Assembly (NCBI GenBank): GCA_002396885.1
Contig: DGXY01000120.1
Location: forward strand, 1,197-60,027
Source: Akkermansiaceae bacterium UBA5020
Lineage (GTDB): Bacteria > Verrucomicrobiota > Verrucomicrobiia > Verrucomicrobiales > DEV007
Direction: 5' to 3'
DNA length: 58,831 nt
Shown here: positions 16,945 to 25,085 of the stretch, piece by piece
How the letters are laid out: the number at the start of each line of letters is the position of its first letter
Position numbering within the stretch: position 1 is the stretch's first letter
The notes under the pieces: model-generated
What the model saw: the letters and a program-made list of their open reading frames with translations, nothing else
What the model was told of the DNA's origin: nothing
The model's database searches: none
Program-made: the position numbers and the translations under genes

Positions 16945-18999
16945 ATGAGCGAATCGAAAGAATCTTCTCCCAAAAAGCTGAACCGCAGCACCGCAGCCCT
17001 CGTCGGTCTCGCGGTCGTTTTCCTCATCGCCCTGCTCGTCAACTTCGTCGTCGACCGGATCAGCTTCCGCGCCGACCTCACCGAGTATGGTGTCTACACC
17101 CTCTCCGAGGGCACTTCGAACATCCTCTCGCGTCTCGAAACGCCGGTGGAGCTTCGCTATTACGTCACCGACGACTCCAAGGTGATGAGCCCGAGCGAGC
17201 GCACCCGCGCCCGCCGCGTTTCCGACCTGCTCGCCGAATTCGCCCGCAACGCCCCGACCAAGGAAATCGAGTTCACGAACGAGGCCGGTGAATTCGAGAA
17301 GAAGAGGACAAAGATGCTGACCGTGAAGAAACTCAACCCCGAGCCGAACACCGATGCGGAAGACTCTGCCATGATCGACGGACTCCAGGCCGGAGTCTCG
17401 GGCGAAACGAACAACGAACTCTATTTTGGCATCGCGATCCAGTGTCTCGACGCGGTCGAAGCGCTCCCCTTCATCCCGGCGAAGCCCGAGACGATCCTCG
17501 AATATGATCTCGCCCGCGCCATCTCCAGCGTGCACGGCGGAAAGACGAAGAAGATCGTCATCATGTCGGGAATGCCGCTCGCGGGTGGCTTCGGAGGCAA
17601 CTTCCAGGCTCCGCCGCAACAGCCTTGGATGTTCTACGAACTGCTCAGCAAAGACTACGAGGTCGAGCAGATCCCGTCGACCACACCCCAGATCCCCGAT
17701 GGCACGACCACCCTGATCGTGGTTCACCCCTTCGACATCACCGACGAAGGCCAGTTCGCGATCGACCAGTATCTCCTCAAGGGTGGCAATGTGATCGCCT
17801 TCGTCGACCCGAATTTCTTCTACGCCCGCGCCATGGCCCAAGGCCAACCGCAGATGCCCGGCATGCCGCCGCAGGGTGGCCCCGGCCCTTCGTCGGACCT
17901 CGACAAGCTCTTCAAAGCGTGGGGGGTGAAGTATGACATGAACCGCGTCCTCGCCGATCTCGATTTCGGCTCGGAGATCATCCGCCGCGGGAATTTTTCG
18001 CCCACCTTCCTCACCCTGACCCGCGAGGCCCTTGGCTCCGACCCGAAGGACGTCGGCCTCAACGATCCGATGACGAGCATGCTCAACCAGCTCAACATGC
18101 TCACACCAGGTGCCTTCGAGGTGGCTCCTCCCGCCGGGATCCAGGTTGACAACCTCATCCTTTCCTCGGTGAACAACGAGCTCGTCGGTTCCTCCGATGC
18201 GGATCCGACGGCGGAGGGCGGATCCGACCGCATCCGCGAGAATTTCCAGGCCCACGGCAAGCGCCGCCCCATGGTGGTGCGTTTGTCAGGGGAATTCGCC
18301 ACCGCCTTCCCCGAGGGCGATCCGGCCAAAAAGGTCGCCGAAGAGACTCCCGCCGAAGGTGAAAAGAAGGAAGGCGAAGAGGCTAAGAAGGAAGGGGAGA
18401 AAAAGGAAGCGGATACCTCCCTCAAAAAGGCCACCGCCCCCGGACGCGTTCTTCTCATCGCCGACACCGACTTCATCTACGACGCCAACGTCGTGCGGCG
18501 CAATCAGATCCCCGGCCTCAACATGGTCATCCCAGAGATGCTGAACGAAAACCTCACCCTTGTGCAGAACGCCGCGGAACAGATGTCGGGAGATCCCGAT
18601 CTGATCAACGTCCGCAGCCGCACTGGCGTGAGCCGTCCGTTCACGAAGCAGAATGAATGGTATCGCCAGGCTCAGCAGAAATACTCCGCCGAGGTCCAGG
18701 AATTCAGCAAGAAGGCTAAGGAAGCCGAGGCGAAGCTGAATGAAATCGTCCAGAAGACGCCCGAGAACATCGACCAAGCCCTCCTCTCCCCCGAGGTGCA
18801 GGCCGAGCTGAAGAAGCTGAAGGAAGACGAAATCGATTTCCGCCGCCGCGAGCGCGAACTGCAGAAGGAAGTGACCCGCGAATTCCGCCAGAAACTCGCG
18901 ACCTACAAGTTCGGTAACACCCTGATCATGCCGTTGCTCGTGATCATCTCGGGGATCGTCATCGCGATCCTGCGCCGCCGCACCATCGCCGCCCGCTGA
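16945..18999 (+). CDS. GldG-like ABC transporter auxiliary protein
   Basis: A 684-residue protein with an N-terminal transmembrane helix (about 24-44), a large periplasmic domain of the ABC-transporter auxiliary (GldG) type, and a C-terminal helix (about 657-677) ending in RRR. A Lys/Glu-rich insert lies at about 465-490 and a coiled-coil-prone stretch at about 575-655, before the last helix. The start ATG 16945 is chosen because the upstream in-frame extension overlaps the permease gene in a shadow frame. There are also Pro/Gly/Gln-rich patches near residues 295-315. It is the third gene of the exporter cluster. Confidence 0.88.
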   Translation: MSESKESSPKKLNRSTAALVGLAVVFLIALLVNFVVDRISFRADLTEYGVYTLSEGTSNILSRLETPVELRYYVTDDSKVMSPSERTRARRVSDLLAEFARNAPTKEIEFTNEAGEFEKKRTKMLTVKKLNPEPNTDAEDSAMIDGLQAGVSGETNNELYFGIAIQCLDAVEALPFIPAKPETILEYDLARAISSVHGGKTKKIVIMSGMPLAGGFGGNFQAPPQQPWMFYELLSKDYEVEQIPSTTPQIPDGTTTLIVVHPFDITDEGQFAIDQYLLKGGNVIAFVDPNFFYARAMAQGQPQMPGMPPQGGPGPSSDLDKLFKAWGVKYDMNRVLADLDFGSEIIRRGNFSPTFLTLTREALGSDPKDVGLNDPMTSMLNQLNMLTPGAFEVAPPAGIQVDNLILSSVNNELVGSSDADPTAEGGSDRIRENFQAHGKRRPMVVRLSGEFATAFPEGDPAKKVAEETPAEGEKKEGEEAKKEGEKKEADTSLKKATAPGRVLLIADTDFIYDANVVRRNQIPGLNMVIPEMLNENLTLVQNAAEQMSGDPDLINVRSRTGVSRPFTKQNEWYRQAQQKYSAEVQEFSKKAKEAEAKLNEIVQKTPENIDQALLSPEVQAELKKLKEDEIDFRRRERELQKEVTREFRQKLATYKFGNTLIMPLLVIISGIVIAILRRRTIAAR

Positions 19000-19044
19000 A
19001 GCCGAACCCCACCGGAATCCAAATCACCCAATCCTCCACGAATC

Positions 19045-20409
19045 ATGGGAACCAAAACACTGATCCGTCTGGTCATCGCCCTCGCCGTGCTCGGCGGGAT
19101 CGCCGCGATCCTTCACTTCGCCGGGTCCGGCGGAGCCGTCTCCGAAGTGAGTTCTTCAACAAACAAGAAGAAGGTCTTCGAGGAATTCCCGATCAATGAA
19201 ATTGCCAAGGTCGTCATCAAGTCGAAGGACGCCTCGCTCACCCTGACCAAGGGCGCGGCAAGCTGGGAAGTCGCCGAGCGCGAGGGATACCCGGCCGATA
19301 TCGATCCCGTCGTCGGTCTGCTCCGCAAGATCTGGGATCTCAACATCGTCCAGCCCATCACGATCGGCCGCACCCAATACGGTCGCCTCGGTCTCCTCGA
19401 TCCGAACTCGGCAGACTCCAAGGCCGAGGAAGCGGCGACGGTCCTCACCTTCCAGGACAAGGATGGCAAGGATCTCAGCTCGCTCTGGCTCGGCAAGGTC
19501 TACGCGCGCAGCGAAGGACGTCCCGATCCCTTCGGCGGAGGCATGGCCAAGACCGATGCGGGCCGCTACGTGAAACACGGTGGCGGTAACTCCGTCTACC
19601 TCGTCGCCGAAACCTTCGCCGATGTGAAGACCGAAGCGCCCGAGTGGCTCGACAAGAGCTTCTTCAAGGTCGAGAAGATCAAGTCGATCGAGATCGTGAG
19701 CGCCAACAAGGCCGTCGATTGGAAACTCGAACGGGCCGGCGAAGAAAACGACTTCACCCTCGCCAACGCCACCGCGGCGGAGAAACTCGATGCGAACAAG
19801 GTCTCCAGCATGAAGGCCGCCTTCGCCAACCCGCAGATAGACGATGTCTTCATCGGCGAAGAGAAATCCAAGCAGAAGACCGATCTTACGACCTTCAAGA
19901 TCGTGACCTTCGATGATTTCAAATACGAGATCTCGGTAGGTGCCAAGAACGACCTCAACGAGCTGCCCCTTTCGCTGAAAGTCTCGGCTGAGCTACCCAA
20001 AGAACGCAAGGCGGGTGCGGAAGAGAGCGACGAAGAGAAGAAGAAACTCGACACGGAATTCGCCGATCGGGTTGCCGCCCTGCGGAAGAAGCTGGACTCA
20101 GAGAAAAAACTCGAGGGTCACGTCTTCAAAGTGCGCAGCTTCATCGTCGACTCGATCACGAAAACCCGTTCTGAGCTGATGGAGGAGGAGCAAAAGGCGG
20201 AAGCCGGTCAGCCGGAGGAAGTCGCCCCCGGCGTATCTCTGCCCGGACTTCCTGGTCTTCCAGCCCCGGCTCCGGCTCCGGCTCCGGCTCCCGAAGCGAC
20301 CAAGGCGGAAGCTCCAAAAGTGCCCAAGGCTCCCGCTCCGGTGACTCCTAAGGCGGATTCACCCGCTCCGGTTACTCCCAAAGTGGAAGCTCCCGCGGCG
20401 CAAAACTAA
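19045..20409 (+). CDS. DUF4340 domain protein, exporter-linked
   Basis: A 454-residue protein with an N-terminal membrane anchor (about 7-27) and an extracytoplasmic body of DUF4340 type (INEIAKVVIKSKD, WEVAEREGYPADIDPVVGLL, QYGRLGL). DUF4340 genes commonly follow gldG-like genes, as here (45-base gap). The last ~70 residues are low-complexity Pro/Ala, with an (AP)n run and three variants of a PVTPK repeat, likely an extended linker or cell-wall-spanning tail. The gene ends the exporter operon; a strong terminator follows 32 bases later. The molecular role is unknown. Confidence 0.85.
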   Translation: MGTKTLIRLVIALAVLGGIAAILHFAGSGGAVSEVSSSTNKKKVFEEFPINEIAKVVIKSKDASLTLTKGAASWEVAEREGYPADIDPVVGLLRKIWDLNIVQPITIGRTQYGRLGLLDPNSADSKAEEAATVLTFQDKDGKDLSSLWLGKVYARSEGRPDPFGGGMAKTDAGRYVKHGGGNSVYLVAETFADVKTEAPEWLDKSFFKVEKIKSIEIVSANKAVDWKLERAGEENDFTLANATAAEKLDANKVSSMKAAFANPQIDDVFIGEEKSKQKTDLTTFKIVTFDDFKYEISVGAKNDLNELPLSLKVSAELPKERKAGAEESDEEKKKLDTEFADRVAALRKKLDSEKKLEGHVFKVRSFIVDSITKTRSELMEEEQKAEAGQPEEVAPGVSLPGLPGLPAPAPAPAPAPEATKAEAPKVPKAPAPVTPKADSPAPVTPKVEAPAAQN

Positions 20410-20440
20410 GTTTTTCCAATTCGTGCCTTCAGGCGCACGC

Positions 20441-20474
20441 AAACCCGGCTCGCCCCCATGCGATCCGGGTTTTT
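20441..20474 (+). terminator. Rho-independent terminator of the ABC export operon
   Basis: AAACCCGG (20441-20448) pairs with CCGGGTTT (20465-20472) around a 16-base loop, and the right arm runs into a T-rich tail (TTTTTG, then TTTTC). It lies 32 bases after the DUF4340 stop. It is the clearest intrinsic terminator in the window. Confidence 0.85.
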
Positions 20475-20529
20475 GTTTTCTTGTAGAAAACCACGGCTTC
20501 ACCGAAGTCCCCTTAAGGGTATTTACAGG

Positions 20530-20558
20530 TTGCGGCAGTTCGCCTTAAATACTATAAT
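20530..20558 (+). promoter_or_regulatory. Sigma-70-type promoter of the hybrid kinase-like gene
   Basis: TTGCGG (20530-20535) and a perfect TATAAT (20553-20558) stand 17 bases apart in an AT-rich island between the terminator and the kinase-like gene. Transcription would begin near 20565, upstream of both candidate start codons (TTG 20583, GTG 20646). Confidence 0.7.
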
Positions 20559-20645
20559 TACTGAAATTAATACTTTTCTTGGTTGCAACCTCACCCACCC
20601 ATCTTCCCTTGTTTCGGCAACGCTCTCCCTCAGGGGTCCGGAGGC

Positions 20646-22727
20646 GTGGTAGAACCGCCCTCGGACTCCGATGAGTTGACTGCCATATCGGGAAGGGGTC
20701 TTGCCGGAGAGATTCTGGATCTTTACACCGGCGGCGCGTTCACCTTCTGGCGCTGGACGCCCACAACCGACTCCCTGGTGACCCATGGCAGTCTCGTGGG
20801 CGAGTCCCTGAAGGACTGGATCATGAGGATCCATCCACGGGATCAGGCCGCATTTTCCGAATTCCTTGATCAGGATTGGCCGCAGGCGCCTTCTTTTGTT
20901 TCGATCGATTACCGCTTCAATGCGAATCGCAACGGAGATTGGATCCGGGTACGCCACACGGGCGGCCTTCCAGGCGTCGGCGGGCAAACCGCGATCTCCG
21001 GACTGGTTGAGATCATTTCCCCGCCCACGCGCTCGCGGACGCTCCTCGAGCGGATGGAGGGCGAAATGATCGAAGGCGAGTCTCGGCTCAAGGATTTCTT
21101 TATTGGCGCCTTCGCCATGTCTGGCGCGTCTGATTCCGAACCGCTCCTTGAGCTCCTCCGCAAGACCCTGAGGGCTGAAACCGTGACCTTGCTGAACCTC
21201 GATTCGCGGTCTGATATCACCGGCATGATCACCCTCCCCGGTGGGGGCCATGCCTTTCGCATCGGGGACCTCGGTGGGGCGCTGCGGAAAGCTCTCTCTC
21301 CTTTGAATGGTGATCCTTCGCCCGAGGTGTTCGAACTCGATCTCGACGCCGCCCGAACCGACTACCCCTGGGTGACGGCCAAAACGGTCGTGATGCCGGA
21401 TGGAAATGTCGCTGCGGTTCTTTGCGCAGGTTTCCGCACCGCTCGCGGACGTAGCGGAGCACGCCGATTTCACCACGCGCTCTCGCTCACCTCGTCCTTT
21501 ACCGCCTCACGAATCTGCCGGCAGCTCGAGGCTTCGCAACGGCTCGACCTCCTTGCACAACTCCGGCAAGCCCAGCGCCTTTCCAGCGTCGGCCGTCTCA
21601 CGGGAGGTTTCGCTCGTGATTTGAACAAGCTCCTGGCGTCCGTCCAAGGACATCTCCATCTCCTCGAAGAGGCGGTTGCCTGCCGCGATTGGGAAGCGGT
21701 GGCGGAACCGCTCGCACAAATCCGCCAATCTTCGGAGCAAGCCGCGGACTTCTCCGAACGGCTCCTCCCTACCGGGACCCCAAGGCCAATGGAGCCGAAA
21801 GTCTGCGATCTCAATCGACTCGTGGAACGATTCGTCACCATGATGCGGCGCGTCCTCGAAGAGAACCTCGAAATTCGTCTCGATCTCGACCCCTCGATCG
21901 CTTCAGTTCGGGCCGACGAGTCGATGCTGCGCGATGTGTTGATGGACCTTCTCCTGAATGCCCGCGATGCCATGATCGCCGGTGGCATCGTAACGATCCA
22001 AACCAGCTCCACCACGCGACATTCCGTCGAGAAAGGTGCCGCGCCCCTCCCCTTCGTTTGCCTTTCCGTCTCGGAGAACGGAGGCCCCACCCATAGCGAT
22101 CACCTTCCCGCCTTGTTGGAATCACTCGATTTGAAAGAAATCGATACAAACGGGTCCGGTTTCGGACGCTACCATGTCGCTTCGATCATCGCCGAGCACG
22201 GGGGACGCCTTGAAACGTGCGGCGATGCACCGAAGCCGAACCGGCTCCTCCTGCTTTTTCCCGCAAACGAGGCAAAGCCAGAAGCGCGGACACCCGTTCC
22301 TTCAAGCCGGCCTCCCGCCGAGAGTCTGATTGAGACGCATCTCCGTGGCATGACGATCCTTCTCGTCGAAGACGAAAACGCGGTTCGGAAACTGGTTCGA
22401 AAGCTCCTTGAAGTCCTCGGCTGCAACGTGATCGAAGCTGTATCGGGCCGGGAAGCGCTGGAACTCTGGCCAGAGATCCGAGATCAGGTGTCGCTCGTGG
22501 TTTCGGATATTGTGATGCCGGAAGGAGTGTCGGGCTGGGATCTCGCCCGCGAATTGCATCACTGCCATCCAGACCTCGCCATCCTCCTCACCAGCGGCCA
22601 TGGTGACCTGCCTCAGGACCATGGACTCGGCGGCATTCCACGGATTGGATTCCTCCAGAAGCCCTATGGGTTGAACACCCTCCGGGAGCAGCTCTCGGCC
22701 CTGACAAGCTCAGCCCTCGTTCCTTGA
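20646..22727 (+). CDS. Hybrid histidine-kinase-like protein lacking the phospho-acceptor His, with receiver domain
   Basis: A 693-residue protein from GTG 20646 (TTG 20583 would add 21 residues). It has a PAS-like N-terminus (to ~130), a GAF-like middle (~150-300), a dimerisation helix pair, an ATPase-like domain (~385-555) and an intact C-terminal receiver domain (ILLVEDEN at ~570, phospho-acceptor Asp621 in SDIVMP, LTSG, QKPY). In the H-box, SVGRLTGGFARDLNKLL has Arg324 where the family has His. The N-box (LLLNARDAM, ~436-444) is kept, but the G1 box reads SENGG instead of DNG/DxG and the following region is poorly conserved. It is probably not an active kinase; the receiver could be phosphorylated by another kinase. 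There are no transmembrane segments, so it is soluble. Confidence 0.85.
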   Translation: MVEPPSDSDELTAISGRGLAGEILDLYTGGAFTFWRWTPTTDSLVTHGSLVGESLKDWIMRIHPRDQAAFSEFLDQDWPQAPSFVSIDYRFNANRNGDWIRVRHTGGLPGVGGQTAISGLVEIISPPTRSRTLLERMEGEMIEGESRLKDFFIGAFAMSGASDSEPLLELLRKTLRAETVTLLNLDSRSDITGMITLPGGGHAFRIGDLGGALRKALSPLNGDPSPEVFELDLDAARTDYPWVTAKTVVMPDGNVAAVLCAGFRTARGRSGARRFHHALSLTSSFTASRICRQLEASQRLDLLAQLRQAQRLSSVGRLTGGFARDLNKLLASVQGHLHLLEEAVACRDWEAVAEPLAQIRQSSEQAADFSERLLPTGTPRPMEPKVCDLNRLVERFVTMMRRVLEENLEIRLDLDPSIASVRADESMLRDVLMDLLLNARDAMIAGGIVTIQTSSTTRHSVEKGAAPLPFVCLSVSENGGPTHSDHLPALLESLDLKEIDTNGSGFGRYHVASIIAEHGGRLETCGDAPKPNRLLLLFPANEAKPEARTPVPSSRPPAESLIETHLRGMTILLVEDENAVRKLVRKLLEVLGCNVIEAVSGREALELWPEIRDQVSLVVSDIVMPEGVSGWDLARELHHCHPDLAILLTSGHGDLPQDHGLGGIPRIGFLQKPYGLNTLREQLSALTSSALVP

Positions 22728-22740
22728 AAAACGAGACCCA

Positions 22741-22762
22741 CCCCATGGTATCGCTACCGGGG
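22741..22762. terminator. Hairpin between convergent genes
   Basis: CCCC (22741-22744) and GGTA (22747-22750) pair with TACC (22755-22758) and GGGG (22759-22762), with a two-base bulge and TCGC loop. It lies in the 51-base gap between the kinase-like gene and the convergent minus-strand gene. A T run follows only distantly on the minus strand, so terminator activity is tentative. Confidence 0.4.
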
Positions 22763-22778
22763 ACTACGGGGAAAAACT

Positions 22779-23675
22779 TCAGAAGAGCTCGAAGTCGATG
22801 AGATCATCGCCAACGTCCGGCTTCAACGCCGTGTCGCTCTCACGATTCTTGGTCACCAGGACGGCGATCGCTTGATCCTCCTCGACCTGATCGACCTTAA
22901 CCCATCCCAGCACCTCGGAACCACGACGGACCGCGAATCGCTGATCTTTCTTCACCCCTTGGGCGGCACCCGCATTGAAGGTGACAATCCCCCAGTCCTT
23001 GTCGTAGCTCGTGACTTTCGCAAGCGAAGCGGCCGCCGTGATCTGAGACCTCATACGGTCAAGCCGGGCATCCATTTCGGGATTACCCCCAGGGGGATTG
23101 TTCACCGCCTCTCGAAGAAAAGCCGGTAGCTCTGCCGTGATCTCGGCACTGCCGACTGCCCCATCTGGAGCAGGAGTCGAGGGGGCGGAGGAGGTGTCGG
23201 CACCAGCGATCTGGTTGAATCGTTGGTCGGTGCTCTGGCCCTGCTGACGAGCCTGGTCGAGCGACTGCTGGAACCGGGCGATATCCGGGTCCTCCGGCGC
23301 AGGCAAGGTGCTTTCGACCTGCCGAGCAGCATCATTTGCCGTCGGAACCGGAGCGACAGCAGGTGCGACGGTCGGAGGGACTCCCGTTAGATAGACGGGA
23401 TTTCCTTGGGCGTCGTAGAGAATCGTGCCGGCGGCGGCGGGAGCAGGCGTCGCCGCGACAGGAGCGCCGGGCACGGCGGCAGCAACCGGCACAAGCCCTT
23501 GACGCTGCATCAGTCTCGACTCCTTCTCGGCGAATTCCTTTTCATAACTCGATCGCACGGATTCCCGATAGCTCATTGCTCCAACGATAAGGAGCAACAC
23601 CGCCGCAATGCTGAGAGCGATGGTGGGCGTGTGGTTCGCCGACCTCCGGTCTCCGAAGTCATCTGGTCCAATCAT
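22779..23675 (-). CDS. Hypothetical single-pass membrane protein, Pro/Ala-rich
   Basis: A 298-residue protein of unknown function. One transmembrane helix (about 18-37) is followed by a charged stretch prone to coiled coil (about 38-60), a Pro/Ala/Val-rich low-complexity linker (about 60-120), and a compact C-terminal domain of ~85 residues with alternating beta-like pattern (GIVTFNAGAAQGVKKDQRFAVRRG, VKVDQVEEDQAIAVLV). That last domain resembles small barrel domains in which a Gly-containing turn precedes a conserved basic strand. ATG 23675 is preferred to an upstream TTG. It is convergent with the hybrid kinase-like gene. Confidence 0.6.
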   Translation of the reverse strand: MIGPDDFGDRRSANHTPTIALSIAAVLLLIVGAMSYRESVRSSYEKEFAEKESRLMQRQGLVPVAAAVPGAPVAATPAPAAAGTILYDAQGNPVYLTGVPPTVAPAVAPVPTANDAARQVESTLPAPEDPDIARFQQSLDQARQQGQSTDQRFNQIAGADTSSAPSTPAPDGAVGSAEITAELPAFLREAVNNPPGGNPEMDARLDRMRSQITAAASLAKVTSYDKDWGIVTFNAGAAQGVKKDQRFAVRRGSEVLGWVKVDQVEEDQAIAVLVTKNRESDTALKPDVGDDLIDFELF

Positions 23676-23763
23676 ATCAGTTCGGATGCTACCACATGAC
23701 GCGACGGGAGCCAATCCCCGAGTTCAACAATCGACGTTTGCGCGAGTCGCGCCAAACACCCCC

Positions 23764-24204
23764 CTACCGGTGGTATGGCTCTCCCTTTAGGACGGTATGG
23801 ACGCGGTAGATCTGCTCGAGCAACACGACAAGGGCGAGTTCGTGCTGCAAGGTGAAGCCGCTCATCGCCACGACGTGGTCGGCCTTCTCGCGGAGGACCG
23901 GACTGTGCCCGTCGGCCCCGCCGATGAGCAGGGCGACGCGTTTCACGCCGCTCATCTGCCAATCCCGCAGGCGCTCGACAAGCGTCGCCGTCGTCCACGA
24001 CTCGCCCCGCTCGTCGAGAGCGATCCGCACCGCCCCTTCGCTTGCAGCAAGGAGGGTATCGCTGTTTTTTTCCGGGCCGGCATCCTTCCAGTCGTGGAGG
24101 AGATCGACGGTCGCGTAACGCCCGAGGCGCTTGCGGTATTCCTCCACCCCGGCCTTCGCATAGGCGAGGGAAGGTTTGCCAATGGCGAGAATCTGCCACT
24201 TCAT
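23764..24204 (-). CDS. rlmH: 23S rRNA (pseudouridine1915-N3)-methyltransferase
   Basis: A 146-residue SPOUT-class methyltransferase that modifies pseudouridine 1915 of 23S rRNA using S-adenosylmethionine. The cofactor knot is recognisable (VALLIGGADGHSPVL) and the C-terminus ends LKGEPYHR, as in the family. The start ATG 24204 (MKWQILAIGKP) is chosen because the upstream extension is arginine-rich shadow sequence. It is slightly shorter than E. coli RlmH. It is divergent from tcdA, whose start lies ~60 bases away. Confidence 0.94.
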   Translation of the reverse strand: MKWQILAIGKPSLAYAKAGVEEYRKRLGRYATVDLLHDWKDAGPEKNSDTLLAASEGAVRIALDERGESWTTATLVERLRDWQMSGVKRVALLIGGADGHSPVLREKADHVVAMSGFTLQHELALVVLLEQIYRVHTVLKGEPYHR

Positions 24205-24265
24205 CGGGGGAACTTTCTCATCCCACAACTTGCAACGCGCCCGCCTCCAAAGCAAGGTGCGCCGC

Positions 24266-25069
24266 TTGCACCAAGAACTTTCCAACGACTTTCTCGACCG
24301 CTTTTCCGGTCTGGGCCGTCTCTACGGGGCCGACGCTCTCGAACGGCTCCGCCGCGCCCATGTCGCGATCATCGGCACGGGCGGGGTCGGCTCGTGGACG
24401 GCCGAGGCGCTTGCTCGAAGCGGCGTCGGCCGCATCACCCTCATCGATCCCGACGAGATCTGCGTGACGAACAGCAATCGCCAGCTCCCCGCCCTCACCG
24501 GGACCTTCGGCCGCTTGAAAATCACCGTCCTCGCGGAGAGACTCAGGCTCATCCATTCCGAGGTCGAAGTTATCGAAGTGCCCTCGTTCTTTACCGCCTC
24601 TAATGCCGCGAGCTTGCTGGACGCCGGATACGACGTCGTCATCGATGGGATTGACAACGCGACGTTGAAAGCCCTTCTCGTCGCCTCCTGCCGCGACCGC
24701 CACCTCCCTTTGATCGTCTCGGGTGGAGCCGGCGGCAAGCGCAATCCCGCCGCCGTGCGCACCGACGACCTCGCCTTCGCAACCCATGACCGGCTTCTCC
24801 GACTCGTCCGCAAGGAGCTGCGTCGCGACCACGGCTACCCGCACGAATCGGTTCAAAAACCCTTCGGAGTCCGCGCCGTCTTCAGCGTCGAAAATGCGTG
24901 CTATCCTTGGTCGGATGGAAGCGTCCGCGAAGATCCCGAACCGGGCAGTCATCTCCGTCTCAATTGCGAGAGCGGCTTCGGCTCGGCCACTCCCGTGACC
25001 GGCACTTTCGGATTCACCGCTGCGGCGGAAGCGATCGAAATCATTCTTTCCCCACAAATCCGGGTTTGA
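24266..25069 (+). CDS. tcdA: tRNA threonylcarbamoyladenosine dehydratase (ThiF/E1-like)
   Basis: A 267-residue member of the E1/ThiF family that uses ATP to cyclise t6A to ct6A in tRNAs. It has the nucleotide-binding GTGGVGSW, IDPDEICVTNSNRQ, and DGIDNATLKALL; a VSGGAGGKRNP segment precedes the C-terminal domain. No ATG exists in range. TTG 24266 is chosen because it gives the same spacing to the RF-G-LYG motif as E. coli TcdA and has AAGG eight bases upstream. GTG 24257 and TTG 24230 are also in frame. It is convergent with the FecR-like gene. Confidence 0.88.
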   Translation: MHQELSNDFLDRFSGLGRLYGADALERLRRAHVAIIGTGGVGSWTAEALARSGVGRITLIDPDEICVTNSNRQLPALTGTFGRLKITVLAERLRLIHSEVEVIEVPSFFTASNAASLLDAGYDVVIDGIDNATLKALLVASCRDRHLPLIVSGGAGGKRNPAAVRTDDLAFATHDRLLRLVRKELRRDHGYPHESVQKPFGVRAVFSVENACYPWSDGSVREDPEPGSHLRLNCESGFGSATPVTGTFGFTAAAEAIEIILSPQIRV

Positions 25070-25085
25070 AGGTCGCCCGCACCGA

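Noticed and set aside
20261..20400. Pro/Ala-coding repeats as a possible tandem-repeat locus
   Set aside because: They are in frame in the DUF4340 gene and encode its low-complexity tail; nothing suggests a separate element.
20583..20645. TTG start for the hybrid kinase-like gene
   Set aside because: Possible, as the promoter lies upstream, but it has no ribosome-binding sequence. GTG 20646 is used, although its GGAGG is only two bases away; the choice stays open.
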